A stretch of DNA of 64,000 nt, from NCBI GenBank assembly GCA_020543525.1, contig JAHYIO010000006.1:310001-374000 (forward strand), read 5' to 3'. The notes beneath the pieces are model-generated. The model did no database searches. It saw only the letters and a program-made list of their open reading frames with translations, and was not told the DNA's origin. The position numbers and the translations under genes are program-made. Source of the stretch: Coriolopsis trogii. Lineage: Eukaryota > Basidiomycota > Agaricomycetes > Polyporales > Polyporaceae. Position 1 is the stretch's first letter, and every line of letters begins with the position of its first letter. Shown piece after piece: positions 1-11,680 of the stretch.

Positions 1-1611
1 CCATAGATATGGTCGATAGACTACCGATGTTCATGATGGATAGGATGTCCTCGACTTCTCGGGACGTTGCCAGTGCGCCTCAGCCTGTGAGCTGATTAAA
101 TGTCCATCTATGTAAGAACGCACTAACTCCGCAAAGATATCGTGAAGTTCACCCATCTGAGGCGTTAATATCTGTTCCGTTGACCACAGGTACCCCGGAT
201 GATGATAGAGGTTCCGACTCCTCGAACTGTTTCCCCTAGTACTGAAATCACTAAGCCATACGTTCTGCTGGTAATCAGGACACTAACCACAAACGGGATG
301 TGTGCGCCACATCCGGGTGGCGGTTCCTGCTGTTCGGATACATGAATCCAGAAACCTGGTGGACATTCTAGATCTGTCGTGGTGCAACATCCTGCCAGTG
401 TCTCCATTTGGCAATGTCATCGCCCGATCCGGTAGGACTTCTGTGGTGGATAGCAATGCGTCCACTGGAAGCGGGAACCACATCGCCCATATACACCGCG
501 ACTCACATTCGCGCTCGCTCCCTCAAAGCTCCTCCATCATCTCCGCTTGCAAAACACCAGAAAACATCCGGTTCCTCCAATCATGGGAAGAGTGCTCTTT
601 CCGATCAATGATACTATCGTCCTTTGGATACCACAACGCGGTGCTTTCGAGTCCTCCCGTGTCGTTCAAGTGTCATTGAAGATGTACGTTGTCCTCTTGA
701 GATCATACAATAGCGCTGATCACATAGATTCAAAGGGATGACAGTGTAGTAGCGATCACAACATACTTTCTGGTACGACATGACCTCAGCGTATGCGCAT
801 ATAGCCCCACAAAACTCCGATGAACGACGTCGACTCACCTCACCATAGGAGCTTATGATCCGGATTGTGGCAGCACATCTGGAGAGTCCTCTTCGACAAA
901 GCCTAGCATTCGAGGATCCCCGTTATAGGCTGGATGCCTGTGAGTGTTTCCGATAGTTGCACAGGCGCATGTATGCTCATCTTAGCTAGACCGCGAAGCA
1001 TGGACGTTTGGGAAGAGGGTCACATTCAAGTGGGGGGAAGAAGAAGTCAGTCCATGTGACGACAAATGGACTTTCTGCTTCTACCCGAAGCCACTCCGGG
1101 AGACCTCCGCGGATGACAGCATATAGTCATGTCCTGGACAAGAGGTGTACTCAGAGTTATCGGTCGTGCTGCCGGAATGCAAGTAACGCTCTTTCTTGAT
1201 CATGACTCGACGACCGGGGCTCGGGCTCGGACTCGGAGACCGTCTCGAATACTCTACAGTCTAAAGATTCCAGGTCTAGCACGTTTTCCCATCTGACTGA
1301 TAGACGAGGAGGTATTTTTACTGACATATGCGATGGTACATCGGACTCGCAGCTCGAGTACACGGTACAGCGAAGACTAGCGAGGTTGGTGTCAGCCGCA
1401 AAGAGCAGCGAGCCGGGCGGGCCCTGGACGGGCGGCTACTGCAAACGGTGCCGGACCGGGGAAGCTTGCGGGCCGGATTCCCGCACGATGACCTTGTATC
1501 CGTCGGGCCAGAAGGGCTTTTAAAAGCAACAACGACCAGTCATGTTGCACCCTCCTCCTTCTCGCCCGTTCGTCTTCCTCAACCTCGTCTGTTGTCCCAA
1601 GCATCGACATA
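1..1611. other. No recognisable gene upstream of the dehydratase
   Basis: I translated both strands and found only short open frames (at most about 125 codons) without family motifs or supporting splice structure. A TTTTAAAAG TATA-like string at about 1518-1526 and a pyrimidine-rich stretch at 1550-1605 precede the start codon at 1612 and probably belong to the promoter and 5' leader of the dehydratase gene. The first 1.4 kb may hold a decayed gene, but nothing supports a name. Confidence 0.5.
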
Positions 1612-3470
1612 ATGTCGCCTAAAATCACTGGCTATAAGACGCACGGTACGTGGCAAACTCAAGCATACCCTGAAGCGATTGGAGAGATGTTGACTGACTC
1701 CTTTCTACAGACGTCCGTTTCCCCACCTCGCTCAGCGGTGATGGCACGGATGCAATGAATACGGACTGCGACTACTCATCCGCATATGTTCAACTCACCA
1801 CTGACTCGGACCTATCTGGCTTCGGCATGACGTTCACTATCGGTCGCGGGAACGACATCGTCTGCATGGCCATTCAGGAGCTCTCGAAGCGCCTCGTTGG
1901 GAAGGATGTGGAGGAGCTTTTCGCCAGCATGGGCAAGACTTGGGACTATCTATGTGCTGATCCCCAACTTCGCTGGTATGTACGGCAACACAATGCCGCT
2001 GGGTGTGATGGCTCAACTCATAGATTGTGTCAGGATCGGCCCTGAGAAGGGAGTTATCCACATTGCCCTCGGTGCTGTCGATAACGCTCTATGGGATATG
2101 TTCGCGCGTTACCGCAACAAGCCCCTGTGGAAGCTAGTAGTGGACATGACGCCGGTGTGTACACACGCTACGTGCGCTCCGCCCTCGCCCATGCGCCCCG
2201 TATTTATGCTGTGTATTGCATCAGGAGGAAATCGTGAACGCTACAGCGTTCCGTTATATCACTGACGCCCTCACCCGGGAGGAGGCGCTCGCTATGCTGA
2301 AAGAAAAGGCAGCGACTCGGGCTGAACGCGAAGCGAAGGTTCGGGAGCTTGGGTACCCCGCATACGTCACCTCCGCGGGCTGGCTTGGATACAGCGATGA
2401 GAAGGTCGCCCGTCTGACACGCGAAGCTGTCGAAGCGGGCTTCAACCACTTCAAGATGAAGGTCGGCGCGGACGTGAACAACGATATCCGCCGTGGCAAG
2501 ATCATTCGGTCCATCATCGACGACCCGCAGTACCTCCCTGCGGGGCTCAAGCCCAGAGACCCCAATGGACCAGATCTTGTCGGGAAGAACGCGGGGCCGA
2601 CGGGCAGCGTCCTCATGATCGATGCGAACCAGGTGTGGGACGTTCCGCAGGCCATCGACTACGTGAAGCAGCTCGCCGAGATTAAGCCATGGTACGTCGC
2701 TGGTCGCAGTGCGCGCTTTGTTGGCGTGTGGGACGTGCAGTGGGTCCGCGATTCTGACTGTTCTGATCACATCAGGTTCATCGAAGAGCCCACTGCGCCG
2801 GACGACATCCTTGGCCACGCCGCAGTGCGCAAGGCGCTCAAACCGTATGGCATCGGCGTAGCAACTGGCGAGCACGCTCACAACCGCATGGTCTTCAAAC
2901 AGCTGCTGCAGGCAGAAGCCATCGACGTGTGTCAGATTGACTCGTGTCGGCTCGCGGGGGTGAGCGAAGTGCTCAGCGTTCTGCTCATGGCTGCGAAGTA
3001 CGTTACCATCTGCGTCCTGGAGATGTCAGTGGGAGGGTTAGTGACCGTTGGGCTTCTAGGTTCGGTGTCCCCGTATGTCCCCATGCTGGTGGCGTTGGGT
3101 TGTGCGAGTATGTCATCCATTTGAGGTGAGTCTTCGATTGTCGTCGTGGCATAGCGTGATGTCGCTCTGATGCTGCGCACAGTCTGATCGATTACATCGC
3201 GGTCTCGGGGACGATGGAGCGTAACGTGCTGGAGTTCGTCGACCATCTGCACGAGCACTTCCTCTACCCTTGCTCGATCAACAAGAACGGCCGATACAAC
3301 GTCCCCGACGACCCTAAAGAAGGCTACAGGTACGTTAGCTGATTGTCCTCCTGTGGACCTGATCTGATCTTGTATCTCGGCCGTCGTTCAGTATCCAGAT
3401 GCATGAGAAAAGCATTGCGGAGTACGAATACCCTATCGGGTCTTACTGGCAGAGCCGTGCTAAAGCCTAA
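1612..3470 (+). CDS. Enolase-superfamily sugar-acid dehydratase (ENOSF1 / L-fuconate or L-galactonate dehydratase type)
   Basis: Eight exons give 466 residues; introns are 1646-1710, 1976-2033, 2155-2224, 2692-2775, 2998-3059, 3126-3182 and 3330-3391, all GT-AG and in phase. The family dehydrates acid sugars to 2-keto-3-deoxy acids using Mg2+. The N-terminal capping domain shows the [10 protein letters not shown] segment; the barrel carries the K-x-K base pair (HFKMKVG, about K217/K219), metal ligands in IDANQVW (D273), FIEEP (E299) and GVATGE (E328), and the acid/base histidine in CPHAGG (H378). All expected catalytic residues are therefore present. A roughly 25-residue insertion (centred on residue 258, with PRDPNGPD) lies before the first metal ligand. 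Fungal relatives act in L-galactonate/D-galacturonate catabolism; the exact substrate here is inferred only. The start fits the family N-terminus (ITGYKTHDVRFPTS). Confidence 0.93.
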
Positions 3471-4504
3471 AGCCGTACAGACGTCAACGTCATGCATGCC
3501 AGGTCGAAGGTAGAATTAGCAGAGGCAATCCGAAACAAGATTCATGTACTATTACGTTGCGGGGCCGCAGGCTTGCAGAGTGTATGACATATGGGCCCAC
3601 TGTGGCGATTTATCTGAATGACAATCGTCGTCGTCTACCCGCCAGCCGGCCAACGCGTTCCGAGTCTGTATCTCCGAAAGTGTGAAGGCTATCTCTCCTC
3701 GCTCTTCTCGTCGACAGATGCAATCGCATGTCACCATGGAAAGGTCCACATATCCGAGACCTCGATTGCTGTGCGTACGATCGTACGTACGGTGTCGCAT
3801 CACGACGCAGTCTGAGCTCGACCACCGCATCTCTGCCCGAAACCAGGCCGTCTTGGCGGCTTCATACCGCTCGTCAATGTCGTTCCGTACGCCCCCCTCT
3901 AAGATTGGCGTCACAGCTTTGCAGCTCACGGTGCCTGGCACTTCGCGTAGGGCGGGCGTTTGATGGCCGAGACACCGATGTGTTTGAGCCTATGCTTGAG
4001 CTCGTAAGCAAGAAAACATTGCATATACTTATGCAGTGTAGCACTAGAACGTCGGGCGCTCCATCGTCCGTCGGAGATGCACGTCCTATTTCACCACTGA
4101 AAAGTCATACGCACAAGTATGGGTATGGTTTGGAAGGAGTGGAGCTGGCTGCGAGGAGGGATGTGAACATTAGCACAACATGGCTAGCCTACGTATGCGA
4201 AGCTGCGACCATCGTACACGATACACGCACATCACGTATCATACAATGCAAAGAAGCGGAAACGGGCTGTACCGTCGGTCGGTAAGCAGTCCGTGACTCT
4301 CGTAACAACGGCGGAAGGACCGACCCGGTCGTCGGTCAATAAGTTAGTCTGAACGGGCGGGGCGAAGGGGGGCGAAACGCAATGTAGCCTCAAAGAGCAA
4401 GTATGAGCGCGAAGATCCAAGAGACGGTCCCTTCAACCCATGAGTGTCATCACCTGCAGTGCGCACCGCAACGTATCAGCATGCCGATCTCACCGAACGC
4501 TTAG
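3471..4504. other. Intergenic region between two convergent genes
   Basis: This kilobase separates the 3' ends of the dehydratase (+) and the hydrolase (-). Open frames up to about 185 codons occur, but their translations are rich in R, S and T without domain motifs and overlap on both strands, which suggests chance frames. I see no RNA gene or repeat. Confidence 0.5.
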
Positions 4505-5666
4505 TCAGGAGCGGAACTAAGGGCGGGTGGGTGGAGGAGAGAACGACAGGACGGGGAGTAGACAGGCAACAGCATCCGCACTCACCGCCAACCGGCCCAC
4601 AAAGATGAGCAGCAGCCTCACGAACTCGTCCTGCTTGTCCACAAAGAGCGCGTGGCTGGCCCCGGCGACGACGTGCGCCTCCGAGTTTCGAAAGTGCCGG
4701 CGGAGCTCGCGGACGACTGCGGGACCGTCGACCAGTGCGTCCTCGGAGCCCACGAGCACCATAAGCGGCAAGCCTTGCCTGCCCGCCTCGAGCAGCCGCG
4801 CCGGGTCGTGCTGGCGCGCGAACACGAGCGCGGTGGCGTCCGCATCCTGCGCGACGGCCCGCCCGAGCCACGCTGCCTTGGTCGCGTCTGGTATTCGGGA
4901 AGCTGCTCCCGCGAGAATACCGTTCACGAACTCGGTCTTTGCCCTCCCCGCCGCCGCGGCGTCCTGCGTGGTGGAGGAAGCGAGCGTTTGCGCGATCGCT
5001 AGCATTCGCGGGGTGGCTGTTTGCCCGAGGCTCGGGCCCAAGGAAGGCAAGGGCGCGACATAGACTACGCCAGAGAGAGGGATCGGGTTGATGTATGCGC
5101 AGATATCAGCCACCGCTGCGGCTGTTGGAGTGTGTCAGTGTTGCGCGTGTATGCCGAGTGCCCCGAAGGCCGGCGGGGGTGAGACGCACCACCGAGGCCC
5201 CTGAAAGAAAGTATGAATGGCGATGTCAGCTTCACGTTACAGTCAGACAGGAATGGCTCGCGGAGGGAAGGTGAGGAGAGCCGGCACTCACCATGCGATG
5301 AGCACCGGTCTTTGGAGACCGAATGCGCTTGCAATGGCGGCGAAGTCGCTCGCGTAGAGAGACGGGTGCTGACTGTTCGCACTCTTTGTTGTGCCGCTCC
5401 TACCATGGCATCGCAGATCGTAGCGGACCTGGAACGGAGACAGGGCGTCAAGGATGCACTGAGATCGAGGTCTGATCGTATGGAAGACTCACGAGATACA
5501 GATGCTCCGTGAGACGTACATCTTGAAAGAGCTGATCGAACACGGAAGAACAGAGCGTCGCTTCGTGGATGAAGACGACATGCGGATTTCGAGGGTTACC
5601 AACGCCCTCCCCATAGATGAGGGTCCCATCGGCAGACCGTGGGGTCTTGACCACAGCAGACGGCAT
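4505..5666 (-). CDS. Alpha/beta-hydrolase fold protein with altered nucleophile elbow
   Basis: The model has five exons, 289 residues; introns are 5429-5492, 5201-5291, 5122-5189 and 4517-4585. If the last intron is retained the protein instead ends at 4517 (308 residues). The order VVFIH (oxyanion region), VRYDLRCHGRSG (strand before the elbow), RPVLIAW (strand 5), VGSEDALVDG (acid) and GASHALF (His) matches the alpha/beta-hydrolase family, here about the usual 280-300 residues. The elbow, normally S-x-G-G/A after the tryptophan, reads W-G-L-G-A, so the nucleophilic serine seems replaced by glycine. The oxyanion HG motif reads HEA. The elbow is encoded by an 11-nt exon (5190-5200). The acid and histidine are kept. 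The protein may be catalytically dead or may have changed chemistry; substrate unknown. A TATA-like string lies 117 bp upstream. Confidence 0.85.
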
Positions 5667-7302
5667 GGTTTGTGCTAGAAATCAGACGCTTTGTGATCTT
5701 GAGAGCCAGGCTCCGTAGGTAGTGTCGAAGCAGGAGGGATGTGATACGAGTCACCGACCGTATGTTCCTCGAGCAGCGTGGGCTTATAAACAGGCCCACG
5801 AGCGATCAAGCAAATTCCCGCCCAGGAGAACACCCTATATTGACGAATGGCCAAGTCCGACCGCGACACCGCCACGGCCACCTCTGCCCCCGGGTACGTC
5901 ACCGCGACACACGAGAAGAACCTGGCTTTCCCCGCCCATGTGTGCCCCTGCGTCGGATACGCGCATGGTCGGTACTCGTCCCAGCGATGTATCGGGGATT
6001 GGGATGGGGGATGTGTAAGATGAGATCGCGAGTGGCGGTGACATCTCGATCTCCCCGCGTCTTCGTCCCGTGCGCGCGGCGCCGCTGATTGAGCTCGTAT
6101 GGTCAATGCGCGTAACGCGGTCCGACTCAGAGTGCCGCGTACACCGCGCGCAGTTGCATATGCGTACGATTGCGTGCGTTCCCATCGTGTAGCCTGTACC
6201 ACCCACTGAATGTTACTCAGCCAGTCCGTCGGGAGAGACATGGAAAAGCAGATTGACCATGGTCCGTGTCGGGACCGTGCGGGCTATCGTCATGGAAGTG
6301 CAGAGTCGAGGATAATCGGGACGAGTAGGAGGATGTGAATGTGGGCTAAACCAATTTTAGTCGCTCAATGCCTGAGTCAACATCTCCTGAGAAACAAGCG
6401 CTGAGAGTAATACTCACCTGATCGAGCGCCTTCTCGAGTGAAACCGGGTTATCTCGACTACTCAATGGCGCGATGACGGGTGCAGGGGCGAGGAGAAACT
6501 GAGCCTGCGGGTGACGTCTGACGGATATTCGTGATCGGCCCTTGAGGATAATCCGCCAAGGATTTCTTCATCTGCACCACGACAGGTTTCAGTAGGCCGT
6601 CTATAACACATTCATTAGTCGGGTTGTATGGCATACGTACCACTGGAACACAGGATCTGCACTGTCATACAGCCCGCTAGGCGGTATGTTGAGAGTGGCA
6701 TGATGCATGCACCCGGACTTGGTGACATCCGAACAAGACGACAATGTCTCGGGAAGCCAAGAGACAACCAGGGCGATCGTGCGCCTCATCGGTCTGCCAA
6801 GGGGCAGCCGTTTACGCCGTCTGAGTGGTAGTCAAGATGCGACAGATTGAAGTTGAAGCTCGGTGTGTGAACAGGAATTGGCACAGCCGGCTAGTGTGCG
6901 AGAATTAGAGGCGACAGCTTCCCAGCGAAGGATCGGAAGTCTTAATCCGAAGCGAACGAGAGCGCAGGATCGAAGGGAGCTGCTGATGAAACCGCACACC
7001 GCAGCGTCGTCAGATGGAGAGAGCAAACGATGACAGCATAAATGGCAGGCGTACCACGATGCTCGCGCACACCACGTTGTATGGCGTGGGATGAGTACAG
7101 GTGCAACAGCTGGAGACGGGGCATGTATCAAGAGACCGAGAAGGATTACTTCAAAATCAAGAGGACCAATGAATGACGCGGATACGATTAGCAAGCAAGA
7201 CTGGATGGAGGAGTCAGGACAGTCGGTCTCGACTCCTCAGCACTCGCTGACGATTGCGGGCGTCCGGCAAGGCCATGTACCCGTAGGGCCCGACACGGAA
7301 CG
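5667..7302. other. Upstream of the hydrolase; no gene recognised
   Basis: Contains the promoter side of the hydrolase and the 3' flank of the F-box gene. Short minus-strand frames (for example 6458-6643 and 6601-6789) have a plausible donor/acceptor between them, but joining them gives an immediate stop or a phase error, so I do not call a gene. Confidence 0.45.
5783..5790 (-). promoter_or_regulatory. TATA-like element of the hydrolase gene
   Basis: TTTATAAG on the minus strand about 117-124 bp before the hydrolase start codon. Position is compatible with a core promoter and a short 5' leader; no experimental support. Confidence 0.35.
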
Positions 7303-8857
7303 TCAGAGCGTGCGCACGGTGTCCACCAGAAGCGTCAGGCGCGCCAACACATCCCGGTCTAACATGTAGCACTGCGCGATCTTCAGGTATGTTATTTTTG
7401 ACACTTGCTGTGCCGCAGCGTCCCGACGCGCGCAAACGACTCGGAGAAGCTCATGACCTGAGATGTCCGCACAGCTCTGGAGACACAGTGCCTCCAGCCG
7501 GGGGAGTAACCATTCGCCCAGCGCATCGGAGTTCGACGCGAGCATGTCGAAAAGCCTCGTTCCGACAATGCCCATCGCGGGCAGAGCTATCCCGAGTCCG
7601 GTGATCTGCGGGAGGTGGTGAAGAGCTCGGATGAGTGGTACTAGCGCGGGCCCGTGAAAGTTGCAATTGCGGAGATCGAGAAGGCGAAGAGACGGGAAGC
7701 GTGCTGGGCAGAGGGAGATGAATGTGAGCCACTGATAATCTTCTCCGGAGTTCACAGAAAGAATCTCGAGTCGTGGGAGATTCGTCGCTCCAAGGAACAG
7801 CGTGGTACTGGCCGGCTCGACAGCGTCGAATGTGAGGTCGAGGAGTTCTGGTAACTCCTGAGGAGTAGGTGACGCCTTGAAAACATCTTCTGTGGAGTCG
7901 AGGGTGAAGATCGCGGACCGCAACGTGAGACACTGCAATGGTGATGATGTCAAGATTGACATGAGCCCTCCAAAAGGATATGCGATTTTCGTCGAGGAGT
8001 GGCTTCGTGAGTCGCGTAGGAGACATAGTGAACGGAGGGCCGGCAATTCCACCTTGATACAATCCAAAGGGGCGTGTTCCAGCATGATGTATGAGAGATG
8101 CGGACAGGGCTGAGTGAGTATGCAAAACGGGTCCTCCGACTCCGACTCAGACGAATCCAGGCGCACATACAGATCCTCGAGCGCTGGCCCAAGACCTGAC
8201 AGATGTTCCTGGACTGTTCGCATCCTGGTCCAATCCGGGACAGACGCACAGAAAGAATAGCACCTCCATAGATGGGGCTCTAACTCTGTCATGATCGTCT
8301 CGACATCGGCCGCACTGTCGACATGGCGAAAGTCGATATTGACGAAAAGCTTGCTGGCCTGGGAGCGCTTGAGATGTACTCGGAGCTGACGCAGGAAGGA
8401 TGGTATCCGCCACATCCAGTCGGGGTCAAGCACGACATACGTCCATATAGTGGGTGTTGCCAGGGCGAGCTCCCGCCAGTGACGCGATACGAGGTTCAGA
8501 TTGGGCAGCGACGGGAGGTCTTCGTGTACGCTCAATTCGAAGACGCGAGACAAGAGCTCCGGCGGCAGGCGGTATATGAGTGCGCGCTCATCGAGGAGCT
8601 TCGCCCGCTGCATTCTGAGAGCTGAGAGCTTCTCTTCGAGCGCAGCTATGGACTCGTCCAAGTCGACAACGTCCGCAGGTACGCTTCGAGGGTCGCTGTG
8701 GCGCGGCGTCAGGCAATTGAAGGCGATGCACATACAGGAAGTGGACCGACAGCACTCACACTCTTCTGAGATCCTCTGGGTCGTCCTGAGGATCAGGAAC
8801 GGACATGACGAGGTCGTCCCATGCGGCGAGGTCATCGAACGAGAGTGTTGAGCTCAT
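7303..8857 (-). CDS. F-box protein (large basidiomycete family)
   Basis: Two exons: 8760-8857 and 7303-8695, with the intron at 8696-8759 (64 nt). The start at 8857 gives an acidic leader (MSSTLSFDDLAAWDDL) and keeps frame across the splice; reading straight through from 8835 would include intron sequence. A short coiled coil (LDESIAALEEKLSALRMQRAKL) leads into the F-box: IYRLPPELLSRVF, then NLVSRHWRELAL and IWTYVVL. The remaining roughly 390 residues are leucine-rich and lack a conserved named domain, typical of this family. F-box proteins tether substrates to SCF ubiquitin ligase through Skp1; the target here is unknown. Two other F-box genes lie at 15.3 and 24.1 kb. Confidence 0.88.
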
Positions 8858-9705
8858 TGTCGGTGGTGCATGCGAGTGGAAAGAGTGCAACCCCGCCTAC
8901 TACACAACCGCTCGTCCTCTTTGCCGGCGTTAGTTACCGTGCCACGTGTCTTTGTACAGACGGCTTTCGGACCGGCCTGGCAACATAACTCCTCCACAAC
9001 CCTTCGCCGCATACTGGTCTCGTATCCTGCGTGGCGGGACCAGAAGACGATAATCTCAACGAAGCACCGCCTCTGGGCACCACGTACGCACATGCAGTTG
9101 AATACTAAAAACAAGGGCGCCGGTGAACTTATCACTATAATTCTGGCGAAGCTCTCGACTGGTATCACCGCATGGTCACCGTGTTGATATTGTACGACTA
9201 TAAGATCAGGAAGTAAACGGAACAGGGGCAAATAGGGATGCCGGAGTAAGTACTAAAAGTGATGAAAGAACACCAGTATATAATAGGCTTCCCTGGCGGG
9301 ACCGGAGCACTACTACTAAATTTCTCTGTTGACGTTGAACGAGTAAGTGGCATACGACGTCTGCATTTGTTGCCAGGGCAAATGTCTTCATGGGTGAAAA
9401 TACTGGAATGAAGACAAATTTGAGCCGCACTAGCTTCAGCTGGGACTCTGACTTAAAGGAGGCGCTGGACAACGAGTACTCAATTGGCAGGAGCCAATCT
9501 GACAGAAGGGCGCATCGATAAGACTGTTTGCATGTTCAGCAAGAGCCGGGCTCGGTATCTGTGCCCCTTCAGCGAAGAGCAACTCGTCTGACGAGTCGTA
9601 CTAACTTGCCAGTGAGAGCGCACGATCTGCAGGTGAGCGCTACCGTGTCTTGTGCGCGATACGTAGAGCTGACCGCGCGATAGGCTCCACGCACACAAAC
9701 CCACG
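8858..9705. other. Intergenic region before the HET-domain gene
   Basis: Divergent spacer between the F-box gene (-) and the HET gene (+), so it must hold both promoters. A TATATAAT string at about 9277-9284 is the clearest A/T-rich core element but lies more than 400 bp from the HET start. No coding signal seen. Confidence 0.5.
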
Positions 9706-11154
9706 ATGGAAATGCGCCTTATGATAGAGACAGAGCCCCCACAGGACGGCAGGGGCTCAACTCGCGACATCATCGCCGCCAACCACAAATACTGGCGGCT
9801 CTCAGACCCGCTCGACATCTCCTCCGACACGCTCCCCCCATACGCCTGTGCGTCCTACGTGTGGGGCGACGGGCGCCGCCCTAATCCCATCCATCCGTCC
9901 ATCTCCATGTCAGACCGCACGCTCGCCACATTTGCCGCAGTCGCGCGGCACGCCCCTGGGCGCGCGATCTGGATCGATGCGTTCTGCGTGCCCATCGAGC
10001 CCAGCGCGCGGCGCCCCACCCTCGAGAGTCTCGGCTTCATCTTCTCGCGCGCGCAAGCGGTCGTGGCGGTTATCTCCCGGGACTCCATCGCCGCAATACG
10101 AGAGATGAAGCGATATGTGGACGAGCGGCGGCGCGGGACTTGGCCGAAAGACAGGAGCGTTGACGCTGGACCGCTGGAGACGCTGGAGCAAGAGATGTGG
10201 GTGAGGAGCGTGTGGACGTACCAGGAGGTGGTCAACTGCCCTGGGAAGCTCTTTTTCGCCAGCCCACATGAGGAAGACGAGCCTATCGACTCCATGGCAG
10301 CTCTGAATGCCCTAGGAGAATATATGGCCCTATATGAGGGGAACACGATTGACACGCCCAAGCCTGTCCAAGCCATGACCCATCCGTATCGTCACGTCCT
10401 GGACTTCGAAGGACTCCTCGCTGACTGGATAAAGATGGAGTACCAGAGTCGCTCTGCCCTCTTGATCATGACAGGACTGAACTTCCGCCAGTACGTCGCG
10501 CCGGCGAACTACTTCTACAGCATGATCGGCGCACTGACCGCCAAAGCGTCGAAGCGGGCCACGAATCCGACAGTGGAGGACTTGGCGGAGAGATTCATGG
10601 AGCTCTGTGAGGAGAAGGGCGACTACTCCTTCATCTTCAGCTCCGTCCAGCGCGACACCCGCCCAGGCTTGCGTTGGCGGCCCCTACCGGGAATATTGAA
10701 GAGCATCTTGCCGTGGCACAGCGACGGGGAGGGACAGCCGGGAAGGAAGACAGAGGAAGGAGTGATACTGGAGGATGTCATGGTTCTTGCCGCGCTGGAA
10801 CACAATGAGCCGACATTGACAGAGAAGACACGGATGTTCCTGAGAGAGTCGAAGTGGATGAGGGACCTAGACGAAGAAGACTCGGCCATCACTGTCCATC
10901 GCGCACTGACAGATGAGTTCGGTTTCACCGGCGTCGGCGGATGGTTCACAGTCGAGGGAGGCGGCGTCTTCTACGCGCAAGACAAACTTCCGGCTCGGGA
11001 CATAGTTGTCAGCGTGTCGCGCCAAGTGCAATGGTGCTTCGGCGCAGCTGCAATCGCTAGAGCGGGCGACGGAGATAATGCGGTGTATATGCCTGGAGTG
11101 TTCGTTGGAAACATGAGTAATGTAGTCAATGTCTCGGAGTTCCTGCTGTGTTGA
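9706..11154 (+). CDS. HET-domain (heterokaryon incompatibility-like) protein
   Basis: A single uninterrupted reading frame of 482 residues. The N-terminal 175 residues carry the HET block order: YACASYVWGDG (first block), AIWIDAFCVP (second block), FIFSRAQAVVAVIS and MWVRSVWTYQEV (third block). The rest is mixed helical sequence with no repeats, ankyrin or NACHT motif visible. HET domains are linked to recognition of non-self and regulated cell death in filamentous fungi; whether this copy acts that way is inference. It is one of the few genes here with no intron. The next in-frame ATG is five codons downstream, so the exact start is open. Confidence 0.87.
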   Translation: MEMRLMIETEPPQDGRGSTRDIIAANHKYWRLSDPLDISSDTLPPYACASYVWGDGRRPNPIHPSISMSDRTLATFAAVARHAPGRAIWIDAFCVPIEPSARRPTLESLGFIFSRAQAVVAVISRDSIAAIREMKRYVDERRRGTWPKDRSVDAGPLETLEQEMWVRSVWTYQEVVNCPGKLFFASPHEEDEPIDSMAALNALGEYMALYEGNTIDTPKPVQAMTHPYRHVLDFEGLLADWIKMEYQSRSALLIMTGLNFRQYVAPANYFYSMIGALTAKASKRATNPTVEDLAERFMELCEEKGDYSFIFSSVQRDTRPGLRWRPLPGILKSILPWHSDGEGQPGRKTEEGVILEDVMVLAALEHNEPTLTEKTRMFLRESKWMRDLDEEDSAITVHRALTDEFGFTGVGGWFTVEGGGVFYAQDKLPARDIVVSVSRQVQWCFGAAAIARAGDGDNAVYMPGVFVGNMSNVVNVSEFLLC

Positions 11155-11680
11155 ATTGGTTTGTAATGCGAGGTTTCCATAGACGTCATGAGGGCTTACA
11201 TAGTATGACCTGGCTGCGTGCGGTTTGTAACGAGGACGGCTTAGTATGTATATAATATACTCACCAGCAGTGACAGATTGGCACGTATAAGCATAGGCCA
11301 AAAACATGCAGGAGCTGAGATCCGTAAGCATATGTGGAATCTTTGCCTAAAGTTGATTCGAAGGTACACACGGAGCCGTCACTGTGTACTTCTACAGACC
11401 CAAGCGCACAGGTTCAGCATTGACACAGCACCCATCAATTCAGAGATTCCCAAGCGAGGCAGAGACTACAGAGATGGTAGAGGATTACATCGTTGTAGAG
11501 TCAATGCGACTCGGTTATGGCGTTGAGTTCAGGGCAGGTTGGCTTCCAAATAAGGTAATTCTGACTATGCTACGAGCGCTTGTAGCTCTAGTAGCGCACA
11601 GGGACCAATGAATGGTCATCAACCTGTACTGTGTTCTTTCCCTCATCTGACACCCTTTCTCCCGGTGCTGCTAGTCTATC
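11155..11680. other. Short intergenic region between HET and BUD13 genes
   Basis: About 525 bp, A/T-richer than its neighbours. Contains ATGTATATAATATAC near 11245, probably the 3' flank of the HET gene, and a CT-rich leader just before the BUD13 start. No gene recognised. Confidence 0.5.

Noticed and set aside
6458..6789. Two short minus-strand frames with a possible GTACGT/TAG intron between them
   Set aside because: Splicing gives an immediate stop or wrong phase; no protein motif.
9855..10376. Long minus-strand frame opposite the HET-domain gene
   Set aside because: It is antisense to a clearly conserved HET coding region and its translation has no domain; a G/C-biased shadow frame.
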